NCBI GenBank assembly: GCA_003134995.1
Contig: PLDC01000028.1
Span: 1-64,000 of the forward strand
Direction of reading: 5' to 3'
DNA from: Acidobacteriaceae bacterium
GTDB taxonomy: Bacteria > Acidobacteriota > Terriglobia > Terriglobales > Acidobacteriaceae
DNA length: 64,000 nucleotides
The notes below the pieces were generated by a model. The model was not told the DNA's origin, did no database searches, and worked only from the letters and a program-made list of their open reading frames with translations. Shown in pieces: positions 14,260 to 22,697 of the stretch. The position numbers and the translations under genes are program-made. Each line of letters opens with the position of its first letter. Position 1 is the stretch's first letter.

Positions 14260-14273
14260 GTGACCGAGATCAC
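14260..14273. promoter_or_regulatory. CRP/FNR-family-like box GTGA-N6-TCAC
   Basis: tctaGTGAccgagaTCACagg about 70 nt upstream of the ATG at 14340. Confidence 0.45.
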
Positions 14274-14339
14274 AGGCTAGTTCGTTCGACAGTGGCATCC
14301 TTACGTCTCTAGCCATTTCTGGCTATTGTGAGAGGTCCT

Positions 14340-15893
14340 ATGGCCACGTTTGCCCTGCCCTCTGTTACATCTACATCTCGAGTTTTGAATTCCAACCTGG
14401 CATCGCTCATCATGAGCGCCGACGAAGCGGCTGCACTGATCGAGTTTGGCACTCGCATCGGCATGAGTGGATTCACCGGCTCCGGCTATCCGAAGGCCGT
14501 GCCTTTGGCGCTGGCCCGTCTTATATCCGACGCAAACCTGCGCGGGCAGAAAGCTCAGGTCAGCATTTTCACAGGAGCTTCCACGGGACCGGAGTTGGAC
14601 GGCGCGTTGGCGCGAGCTGGCGGCATTCAGCTTCGGCTTCCCTACCAGTCTGATCCGGAAACACGCAAACGGATCAACGCCGGCGAGATGGAATACATGG
14701 ACATCCATCTTGGCCACGTCGCGCAGTATGTGGAGAACGGATTTCTCGGCAAGATGGACTGGGCGATCATCGAGGTCACAGCGATTCTAGAAGACGGACG
14801 GCTGGTTCCCAGTTCGTCGGTCGGGAATAACCGGACGTGGATTGAGCAGGCGGAGAAAGTGATTATCGAAGTGAACGCCCGGCAGCCGGCTGAACTCGAG
14901 GGCATGCACGACATCTATTACGGGATGAAACCGCCGCCGAATCGCCAGCCCATTCCGCTGGTGCATCCGGGGCAAAAGATTGGCACACCTTATCTTCACG
15001 TTCCATTGGAAAAAGTTGCGGCCGTGGTGCTCACCGATTCTCCCGATCGCAACAGCCCCTTCAAAGCGCCGGACATAAGCTCGCGCCAGATTGCCGGCCA
15101 CATTCTGGAATTCCTCGGATGGGAAGTGAAGAAAGGGCGCATTCCCGCTTCGCTGCTACCGCTGCAATCGGGCGTGGGGAACATTGCCAACGCTGTATTG
15201 TTCGGCTTGCTCGAGGAGACAAAGTTTGAAGATCTCACTGCGTACACAGAAGTGATTCAGGATGGGATGATCGAGCTCTTGCGCAGTGGCAAGCTAACAT
15301 GCGCGTCGGCAACCGCGTTCTCGCTTGGTCCGGAAATGCTCGAGAAGGTTAACAGTGAGATGGCAAACTACCGAGATCGCATTGTGCTTCGGCCGCAGGA
15401 AATCTCCAACCATCCGGAAATCATCCGCCGGTTGGGCGTGATTGGAATGAATGGAATGATTGAGGCCGACATCTACGGCAACGTGAATTCCACGCACGTG
15501 ATGGGATCACGAATTCAGAATGGTATTGGAGGGTCGGGCGATTTTGCGCGCAATGGATACCTGGCGATCTTCATGGCTCCGTCGACTGCGCAGAAAGGCG
15601 ACATCAGCACGATCGTGCCCATGGTCTCGCACGTGGACCATACCGAGCACGATGTCGATGTAGTCGTGACCGAACAGGGTCTTGCCGACCTCAGAGGTCT
15701 GTCGCCGCGGCAAAGAGCCAAGGTCATTATCGAAAACTGTGCGCACCCCAACTATCGATCACTGCTGCTCGATTACCAGGGGCGGGCGGAACGGTTGTCC
15801 TTTGGCAAACATACTCCGCACTTGCTGCGCGAGAGCCTGAGCTGGCATGAACGCTATGTGCGCAGCGGACGGATGCTCCCCGGGGAAGACTGA
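14340..15893 (+). CDS. acetyl-CoA hydrolase/transferase family protein
   Basis: GFTGSGYPKAVPLAL, GVGNIANAVLFGL, GGSGDFARNGYLAIFMAPSTAQKGDISTIVPMVSHVDHTEHDVDVVVTEQGLADLRGLSPRQRAKVIIENCAHPNYR are typical of this family. Confidence 0.93.
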   Translation: MATFALPSVTSTSRVLNSNLASLIMSADEAAALIEFGTRIGMSGFTGSGYPKAVPLALARLISDANLRGQKAQVSIFTGASTGPELDGALARAGGIQLRLPYQSDPETRKRINAGEMEYMDIHLGHVAQYVENGFLGKMDWAIIEVTAILEDGRLVPSSSVGNNRTWIEQAEKVIIEVNARQPAELEGMHDIYYGMKPPPNRQPIPLVHPGQKIGTPYLHVPLEKVAAVVLTDSPDRNSPFKAPDISSRQIAGHILEFLGWEVKKGRIPASLLPLQSGVGNIANAVLFGLLEETKFEDLTAYTEVIQDGMIELLRSGKLTCASATAFSLGPEMLEKVNSEMANYRDRIVLRPQEISNHPEIIRRLGVIGMNGMIEADIYGNVNSTHVMGSRIQNGIGGSGDFARNGYLAIFMAPSTAQKGDISTIVPMVSHVDHTEHDVDVVVTEQGLADLRGLSPRQRAKVIIENCAHPNYRSLLLDYQGRAERLSFGKHTPHLLRESLSWHERYVRSGRMLPGED

Positions 15894-16048
15894 ACGGCGG
15901 CTTCCGGCTCCGGCTTCCGGCTCCCGGCTTCCGCGTAACGCAGAAATCATGAGGTGCTGAACGCCCCTTCTTTCGAGGCTTGCCGCCTCAAGTGCGAGCA
16001 CCACCGTAACTTGATGAGGCTTACGAGTGTACCTACGATGACCTTAAT

Positions 16049-17752
16049 ATGGGTTATCAAGCACTCCTTTTCTGTCCTGATGAGAAGACGGCTCGCACTG
16101 TAACGCAGGTTCTCAGCGAACTGGACTTCTCCGTTATTCCCTGCACTGAACCATTCGGCGCCGTCAAGAAGCTGATGAGCGAGCACTTCGACGCCGTGGT
16201 GGTCGATTGCGATAACGAGCAGAACGCCACGCTACTGTTCAAGAGCGCGCGGAACTCGCCCAACAACCATTCGTCTCTGGCCGTTGCAGTGGTCGAGGGT
16301 CAAGCGGGAGTGGCGAAAGCGTTTCGAATCGGCGCCAACCTGGTCCTTACCAAGCCGGTGAATGTGGAGCAGGCGAAAGGCACACTGCGCGTTGCGCGGG
16401 GACTGTTGCGCAAGAGCGAAGCTTCGAAATCCACGGCTGGAGCGGCGGGCGCAGTTGTGAAGCCTGTGACAGCTCCGACGCTTACATTGCAACGCGCGAC
16501 GCCAACTGCGCCCGCCGCTAGCCCAGCGGCTTCGATTGCATCTTCGGCGGTCGCAGCAGCGACTGCTATGCCAATTCAGAAATCGGTGGAGCAGACGAGA
16601 GTCGTGGCTTCTGTTCCGTCAGAGATCAAAGAGACTGACATCGAAGAGACAAACGTCGAGATTCTCGACGAAGAGAATGATGTGATCGCTTCTGCTTCGG
16701 CGGTTGCACCTGAAGCGAAGATCGCTGCCAGCAAGCCGGAAGTTGTGTCGTCGTCCGTTCAGCGTCCGCTGAGTTCGGGAGGATTCGGTGCGAGTTCTGC
16801 CAGCGCGCCTGCGCCGGCACGCGAGTCGAAGTCCAGCGCGACTGAGACTAAGACTCCGAGCGTGAGTGCGGAGCCGAAGAGTGCAGTTGAGAAAGTTGTG
16901 GCACGCGAGAGTATTGCCATTGCTGAGATGTCTGCGCCTGCGGCTTCACTTGCGGTTCCGTTCGGCAACACTCTTGAGCAGAGCACCAAGCCTGCTGGTG
17001 GCGGAGGAAGCAAGAAGATCCTGCTGGCGGTGGCTGCGGTTGTGTTGGTTGCCGGTGGAGGTTACGAAGCTTGGACGCTGTGGGGACACGGAAATACGGC
17101 TGCACCTGCTCACGTTGCAGCGCAGCCAACGACGGCCGCTGCACCAGCGACGACCGCCGCGAAGGTTGCGAAGGTGACGCCTAGCGTGCCGGCTCCAGTG
17201 GCTATGCCTTCCAGCACATCAGCAGACACTACGTCGAGACCAGAAGAGACCGAGTCCGTCGCTCCGACGAAGAAGGTTGTTGAGACGGAAGAGCCTGCGG
17301 TGAAAGTAGCTGCGAAACCGATCGCGATCAAGAGTGGCGGTGTGAAGTCTGCGACGGCCGTGGATGCGCCTGCTCCGAACATGGTCGCGATTGCTGCGAC
17401 GGGAAACAGCGCTGTGCTTCCGAGCCTGATGGTGAGCGGCAAAGCTCCGGCACCCGTGTTGCAGAACTTGAATGTGTCGCAGGGAGTATCGCGGGGATTG
17501 CTGGTGAAAGAGGTTCCGCCGGCGTATCCGCAGACGGCGCTGCACATGCGAGTTGAAGGCGCGGTTGAGTTGATGGCAACGATTAACAAGAACGGCGACA
17601 TCTCGGCGGTGAAGGTTCTGAGTGGAGATCCGCAACTCTCGCATGCAGCGGCGGAGGCGGTAAGGAAGTGGAAGTACAAACCTTACCTGCTGAATGGGGA
17701 GCCGGTTGAGATCCAGACGCAGGTTACAGTGAAGTTCAGGCTGCCGCAGTAG
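16049..17752 (+). CDS. receiver-like domain - Ala/Pro-rich linker - single TM - TonB C-terminal domain fusion
   Basis: N-term QALLFCPDEKTARTVTQVLSEL...DAVVVDCD...LTKPVN (receiver-like D and K); TM KKILLAVAAVVLVAGGGYEAW; C-term PPAYPQTALHMRVEGAVELMATINKNGDISAVKVLSGDPQLSHAAAEAVRKWKYKPYLLNGEPVEIQTQVTVKF (TonB_C). Confidence 0.85.
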   Translation: MGYQALLFCPDEKTARTVTQVLSELDFSVIPCTEPFGAVKKLMSEHFDAVVVDCDNEQNATLLFKSARNSPNNHSSLAVAVVEGQAGVAKAFRIGANLVLTKPVNVEQAKGTLRVARGLLRKSEASKSTAGAAGAVVKPVTAPTLTLQRATPTAPAASPAASIASSAVAAATAMPIQKSVEQTRVVASVPSEIKETDIEETNVEILDEENDVIASASAVAPEAKIAASKPEVVSSSVQRPLSSGGFGASSASAPAPARESKSSATETKTPSVSAEPKSAVEKVVARESIAIAEMSAPAASLAVPFGNTLEQSTKPAGGGGSKKILLAVAAVVLVAGGGYEAWTLWGHGNTAAPAHVAAQPTTAAAPATTAAKVAKVTPSVPAPVAMPSSTSADTTSRPEETESVAPTKKVVETEEPAVKVAAKPIAIKSGGVKSATAVDAPAPNMVAIAATGNSAVLPSLMVSGKAPAPVLQNLNVSQGVSRGLLVKEVPPAYPQTALHMRVEGAVELMATINKNGDISAVKVLSGDPQLSHAAAEAVRKWKYKPYLLNGEPVEIQTQVTVKFRLPQ

Positions 17753-17784
17753 CGGGAACGGCTCTTCGAGTGTTAGTAATCTAA

Positions 17785-17816
17785 TGGTTAACAATTGGTC
17801 GGCGAGCTGTTAACCA
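17785..17816. promoter_or_regulatory. Inverted repeat TGGTTAACA-N14-TGTTAACCA downstream of the receiver-TonB gene
   Basis: 9-bp perfect arms read directly; no T-tract, so terminator vs operator is undecided. Confidence 0.5.
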
Positions 17817-17907
17817 GTGGGATATCAATCAAAAAATTTAAGCGGGATTCCACTTAATTCCATGGAATCAATGACTTGCGCGGTGCCGATCTGCGCCTTA
17901 TCCGGCT

Positions 17908-17960
17908 AAAATACTGATTCTGAGCCAGTTACTCGCAAAATATTGATTCTTAGGTAGTTA
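17908..17960. repeat. Imperfect direct repeat AAAATACTGATTCTGAGCCAGTTA / AAAATATTGATTCTTAGGTAGTTA
   Basis: Two 24-mers, 20 of 24 positions matching by eye, 29 bp apart start to start. Confidence 0.7.
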
Positions 17961-18217
17961 GATCACTCTTCTTCGCGTAAGTCGTTTAGAATCAGCACGG
18001 CTGTTTCTGTCTGGACAGAAATTATCGTATTGATGCCGTAAATTATTGTTAGTAAAAGACTTAGTGTCTCGATATTCAATTTTCAATGAGCTTTCCTGCT
18101 AAGACGAGTATCTTCCGCTTGTGCAGCCAAGTCAAGGTAAAACCGGGTCATCTTCGCGAGCCGCGATCCGTTTTGAGAAAGGTAGCTCGAGGTATTCGTC
18201 TGGCGCCGAGTTACGTC

Positions 18218-18424
18218 TCGGGACAGAGCAACGACAACGGCGTGTGGCGTCGGCATTCGTTATTCCCAGTTCTCGCAAAAGAGGCGAGAAATGGGGCACC
18301 CATTTTTGGTGATTTGGGCTTGTAACTCCGGGCTTCCCACTCGGGACAAACCAACGACGACGGCGTGTGGCGTCGGCATTCGTTATTCCCAGTTCTCGCA
18401 AAAGAGGCGAGAAATGGGGCACCC
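18218..18424. repeat. Two near-identical 84-bp direct repeats (18218-18301 and 18341-18424), each with an internal TTCTCGC-N7-GCGAGAA hairpin
   Basis: Period 123 bp, 3 mismatches counted by eye, clustered at the left end. Confidence 0.9.
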
Positions 18425-18502
18425 GATTTCTTGATGGCTTCGGGCTTGTGACGCGACGGCGAAATCGTGTAGCGGAATGGGCTGTCGTGCATCGAACATC
18501 AC

Positions 18503-19819
18503 ATGAAATTTGGACATGGGTTGTTGCTTAATCGACGGGATTTTGTGAAGGGGATTGCCGGTGCGGGCTTGGCGCTTGCTTCGGGCGACGGATTTGGTTT
18601 CGCGAAGAAGCATTATGACGACTTGTTGCTGGATGACCTGGCGCGGCGATGTTTTCAGTATTTCTGGGACGCTAGCGATCCGGAGACGGGCATTTGCCGG
18701 GATCTGATTCACGGCGATGTTGCGGACAATGCGAAGAAAGGTGATGAGGCGCGCGGGAGTACGGGCGTCACTGGGTTTTCGCTGACCGCAATGTGCATTG
18801 GGGCGGAGCGGAAATGGATTCCACGCGTGGAGGCGAAAGACCGCGTGCGGCGTGCTCTTCGAAGTTACACCGATGGGAAGGTGCTGACGCAGAACGGATG
18901 GTTTTACCATTTTCTCGATATTCATACGGGCCAGCGATGGAAAGACGTTGAGATGTCGACGAGTGATTCGATCTGGCTTCTTGCCGCCGCACTTACATGC
19001 CGCCAGTATTTTCATGAGGATCACGAGATCGGCGATTTGGCCATGCTGCTTTACAGCCGCTATGACTTTCCGTGGATGACGAATGGTGATGGCAAGATGC
19101 TTTCGCACGGCTGGCGGCCGGAGGGGTTTATAAAATTTCGATACGACAGGTACTGCCAACTGGCGGCGATGTACCTGCTCGGGATCGGTTCGCCGACGCA
19201 TGCTCTTCCGGCGGATGCGTGGTATGGATGGGAGCGGACTCCGAATTCGTATGCGAGTTACAACTACATTGGCAACACATTGCTTTGGACATATCAGTAT
19301 CCGTTTGCGTGGTTTGACTTTCGCGGGCGGCGCGAGAGTCGCGGGAGTAAAGTTGACTGGTTCGAGAACTGCGAGATTGCGACTCGAGCGCATCGTGAGT
19401 GGTGCTACAAAGATCTGTCGAAAGATTTTCCTGGATACACCGAGAGCGTCTGGGGAATTACTAGTTCAACCAGTCCCAAGGGATATAAGGCGTGGGGTGG
19501 GCCTCCATTGCACTCGCAGGTGGATGGGAGTGTGGTGCCGTGCGCGGCGGGTGGATCGCTGATGGTGGCTCCGGATATATGCATTGCGGCGATGCACGCG
19601 ATGAAGGATAAGTACGGCGAAAAGATCTGGGGCAAGTATGGATTTGCCGATGCATTCAACCCGGGAACGGGATGGGTGTCGACGGATACGCTGGGGCTTG
19701 ACGTGGGGATGACTCTTCTGAGCATTGAGAATCTTCGGCACGGCAGCGTATGGAGGTGGTTCATGGCGAATCCGGAGCCGCAGAAGGCGATGAAGCTGGC
19801 GGGGATCGAGAAAGTTTAG
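18503..19819 (+). CDS. glucoamylase-like (glycoamylase, PF10091-type) protein with Tat-like signal
   Basis: NRRDFVKGIAGAGLALASG Tat-like N-term; LARRCFQYFWDASDPETGICRDL, STGVTGFSLTAMCIGAERKWI, GWFYHFLDIHTGQRW, EVSTSDSIWLL-like motif, AWGGPPLHSQVDGSVVPCAAGGSLMVAPDICIAAMHAM. Confidence 0.88.
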   Translation: MKFGHGLLLNRRDFVKGIAGAGLALASGDGFGFAKKHYDDLLLDDLARRCFQYFWDASDPETGICRDLIHGDVADNAKKGDEARGSTGVTGFSLTAMCIGAERKWIPRVEAKDRVRRALRSYTDGKVLTQNGWFYHFLDIHTGQRWKDVEMSTSDSIWLLAAALTCRQYFHEDHEIGDLAMLLYSRYDFPWMTNGDGKMLSHGWRPEGFIKFRYDRYCQLAAMYLLGIGSPTHALPADAWYGWERTPNSYASYNYIGNTLLWTYQYPFAWFDFRGRRESRGSKVDWFENCEIATRAHREWCYKDLSKDFPGYTESVWGITSSTSPKGYKAWGGPPLHSQVDGSVVPCAAGGSLMVAPDICIAAMHAMKDKYGEKIWGKYGFADAFNPGTGWVSTDTLGLDVGMTLLSIENLRHGSVWRWFMANPEPQKAMKLAGIEKV

Positions 19820-19934
19820 GGTGGGAACTCCTGCTTGTTTTGAGTCTCAGGTCTTTTGTGCGACACATTTCAGTTCATACGTGGCCTATACTCGGATGTA
19901 GCGCCTTTCAGAACTGGAGAAACTCTTTACATCA

Positions 19935-20519
19935 ATGGCTAAACAAAAGACAGACTTTCAGTTTCCGCTCACCGCGACCAGTCCGATTCTCGTAAGCGGC
20001 AAGTCGGATCATTCCCTGCGAAAACTTTTGTATGACTTTTTCACGGTGTCGGCGCGCATGGAAACGGTAAGACGCTATCTGGGGGAAAGGGTGAATATTA
20101 CGGTTCCCCAATACAGCATCATCATGGCTGTGGCCGAACTGCAGGGCAAGAGCGGGGTCAGCGTTGGCCGAGTGGGCGAATATTTGCATGTGACCGGACC
20201 GTTCGTGACGATGGAGTCGGGAAAGCTTCTCAAGAAAGGTTTCCTGGAAAAAAACCCTGACCTGCAAGATAAACGACTTTCGCTTCTTACCCTCTCTCCA
20301 GAAGGGGCAAAGGCGCTGCAATCCCTGGTTCCGGGATTGCAACAAATTAATGACGTGTTTTTTGAGCTGGACTCGCGGGCTGAGTTTGAGCGCCTGTGCA
20401 AGACTTTGGACAAGCTTGTGGGCAATAGCCAACGGGCGCTCGCGCTGATCAATGCTACGCGGGGTAATCCGCGGCTTACGCTTGATCGTGGCGGGATCGC
20501 GGTCAGCGACCTTCGGTAG
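19935..20519 (+). CDS. MarR-family transcriptional regulator
   Basis: VPQYSIIMAVAELQGKSGVSVGRVGEYLHVTGPFVTMESGKLLKKGFLEKNPDLQDKRLSLLTLSPEGAKAL is a wHTH/wing arrangement typical of MarR. Confidence 0.88.
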   Translation: MAKQKTDFQFPLTATSPILVSGKSDHSLRKLLYDFFTVSARMETVRRYLGERVNITVPQYSIIMAVAELQGKSGVSVGRVGEYLHVTGPFVTMESGKLLKKGFLEKNPDLQDKRLSLLTLSPEGAKALQSLVPGLQQINDVFFELDSRAEFERLCKTLDKLVGNSQRALALINATRGNPRLTLDRGGIAVSDLR

Positions 20520-20520
20520 G

Positions 20521-20575
20521 TTTGGGCTTCGGGCTTCGGGCTTCCGGTTGCCGGCTTCCGGCTTCCGGGCCTCGG
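20521..20575. repeat. Degenerate (GGCTTCSG)n short tandem repeat
   Basis: gggcttcgggcttcgggcttccggttgccggcttccggcttccgggcctcggg; similar tract at about 15899-15932. Confidence 0.8.
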
Positions 20576-20775
20576 GTTGCTGACAAGCGTTCGTTCGTCT
20601 GTGGTTAGCCAGAAGTATTGATTTCGTAATACAAATTATTTATAGGCTATTTCGCAACAACCCCCTCAAACATCCGGCTATCACGCCCCGTTGAAGGCCG
20701 ACCGCAACGGGCCGTTCATGAACATTCGTCGAAAGCTCCACTAACTAAAATAGCTAACTAACTTATCTTTTTCTC

Positions 20776-20804
20776 TTGACAGCCAAATAGACCTGAAGTA
20801 CATT
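20776..20804 (+). promoter_or_regulatory. Consensus-like sigma70 promoter TTGACA-N17-TACATT upstream of the propeller array
   Basis: ttgaca gccaaatagacctgaag tacatt; exact -35 and 17-nt spacer. Confidence 0.65.
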
Positions 20805-20828
20805 GAAGGCCCCCAAGTCAGGGGCTTC
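20805..20828 (+). promoter_or_regulatory. Hairpin at the predicted 5' end of the array leader (GAAG-g-CCCC / GGGG-CTTC)
   Basis: gaaggccccc aagtca ggggcttc: 8 bp with one bulged G. Confidence 0.45.
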
Positions 20829-21147
20829 TGTGGGCCCCGGCTGTTCTTCGACCGAACTCAAACTGAAATCGCTGCGATAGCGGCTCTGCTACGCCTGTGG
20901 GGGTTTTCGTGCAAGATAAGATGCAGTACTTTCCAACCGCTGTCAGCCTTCCCGGGACGGCATGCAGGTTCCGAGACCTTTCTCCCTCTGAAATCACCAT
21001 CATGCCGAGCGCCCTTGGGACAGGAGCTGTCGAAATGATTGCCGGAGAAATGAAAGATGTAAGCTCGCGACCTGGCCGGCTGCTGTCTCCTCCGTTCGGC
21101 TTATTCTTGCGCGCCGCCATGTTGGCCCACCTTGGAAGGACATTCCG

Positions 21148-22644
21148 ATGAAAAGATCCAAAGCTTTGCTGACTCTTGGCCTTGCACTGACGTGCGCGGC
21201 CTTTAACTTTGGTTTGGCGGTGCGCTCCCAGGCACAGACCGTCACCAACCTTGCGAACTTCGATCGCGAAACCGGAGATGCACCCTTCGGATCGGTGATC
21301 CAGGCGACGAACGGGCGCTTTTACGGCGCTACCTTCGCCGGCGGCTTTTACCGGCAAGGCAACATCTTCGAGGTTACGTCCGGCGGAGAGCTTCGCGACG
21401 TTTACAGTTTTTGCGCAAAGCCGCTCAAGGGCGAGTGCACCGACGGGGCAAGTGCCATCTGGGCCCCTGTGCTCGCGAGCGATGGAAATCTCTACGGAGT
21501 GACGACGGCCGGCGGCAGCAATGCTGGCGACTACAACGGCGATGACGATCCTGGCTCAGGAACCATCTATAAGCTGACGCTTGGCGGTAAGCTCACGACG
21601 CTCTACACCTTTTGTCCCACCACTCCATGCATTGACGGGCAGAGCCCGACTGGGCTCATCCAGGGCAGCGACGGAAATTTCTACGGCACGACGACCACTG
21701 GGGGAAGGTTTAAGGAAGGAGTGATCTTCAAGGTCACTCCGGAGGGCGCGTACTCCGAGCTGTACTCTTTCTGTTCGCTGGCGAGTTGCGCCGATGGCGA
21801 ACGCCCGGTCTTCCCGCCACTCCAAGGCGTCGACGGAAACTTTTATGGCACTGTGGGCACTGGCGGCGCGACGGGAGCCGGAGTTGTTTACAAGCTCACA
21901 GCTTCTGGAACCTATACGGTGCTCTACAACTTCTGCAGTTACGGGAACGGGCCCTGCCCAGGTGGCTCAGGTCCGACCAACATCGTGCAGGATGCCAACG
22001 GAAATCTCTTTGGCACAACCGAGTTCGGCGGCACCAGCGAGAGGGGCGAAGATGCAGGGGAAGGGATCGTGTTCGAGATCACACCGACGAATCAGTATAT
22101 CGTCCTGCAAAATTTCGACTTTCGTCATGGATCTGCCCTCGGAGGACTGATGATAGCGAACGACGGCAACCTCTATGCCGCGACCATAGGCGACGAATTC
22201 GGCACGAACGGGGGAACCATTGTTGAGATCACACCAGCGGGCGTTGCCACGACGGTCTACACGTTCGGGGAATGTGGTTCTACCGGCTACAACCCGGTGA
22301 GCACGCTTTTTCAGGGCACCGACGGCACTCTCTACGGAATGACTGTTTATGGCGGCGACGGCTGCGGAGGCTATGGCACGATCTATTCGGTTTCGAACGG
22401 CTTGAGTCCGCTGGTGGAAACTTCACCCGTGGCGGGCAAGGTCGGCCAGAGCGTGATCATCCTGGGCAATGGGCTGACGGGATCTTCCAGCGTGACGTTC
22501 AACGGAGTCGCGGCGTCGTTTACGGTGGAGTCCGACACGTACATTCAGGCGACGGTTCCGGCGGGCGCGAGTACTGGTGTGGTTTCTGTTGTTACTCCGT
22601 CGGGAACGCTTAAGAGCAATCCGCAGTTTGTGGTGAGCAAGTAG
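21148..22644 (+). CDS. array gene 1: secreted Gloeo/Verruco repeat protein + TIG domain
   Basis: Repeat motif DGNFYGTTTTGGRFKEGVIFKVTPEG; TIG VGQSVIILGNGLTGSSSVTFNGVAASFTVESDTYIQATVP; upstream ggaaggacattccg. Confidence 0.93.
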   Translation: MKRSKALLTLGLALTCAAFNFGLAVRSQAQTVTNLANFDRETGDAPFGSVIQATNGRFYGATFAGGFYRQGNIFEVTSGGELRDVYSFCAKPLKGECTDGASAIWAPVLASDGNLYGVTTAGGSNAGDYNGDDDPGSGTIYKLTLGGKLTTLYTFCPTTPCIDGQSPTGLIQGSDGNFYGTTTTGGRFKEGVIFKVTPEGAYSELYSFCSLASCADGERPVFPPLQGVDGNFYGTVGTGGATGAGVVYKLTASGTYTVLYNFCSYGNGPCPGGSGPTNIVQDANGNLFGTTEFGGTSERGEDAGEGIVFEITPTNQYIVLQNFDFRHGSALGGLMIANDGNLYAATIGDEFGTNGGTIVEITPAGVATTVYTFGECGSTGYNPVSTLFQGTDGTLYGMTVYGGDGCGGYGTIYSVSNGLSPLVETSPVAGKVGQSVIILGNGLTGSSSVTFNGVAASFTVESDTYIQATVPAGASTGVVSVVTPSGTLKSNPQFVVSK

Positions 22645-22697
22645 TTGTTTGCAGCGAATTCTTGTACTGCCCTATGAGGCAAATTGAGGAGATTTCG

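Noticed and set aside
18383-19393. 336-aa minus-strand ORF opposite the glucoamylase-like gene
   Set aside because: Shadow ORF; C-terminus is the noncoding 84-bp repeat read through.
20897-21151. 84-aa ORF in the leader of the array
   Set aside because: No SD or recognisable domain, overlaps the gene 1 start; more likely part of the untranslated leader.
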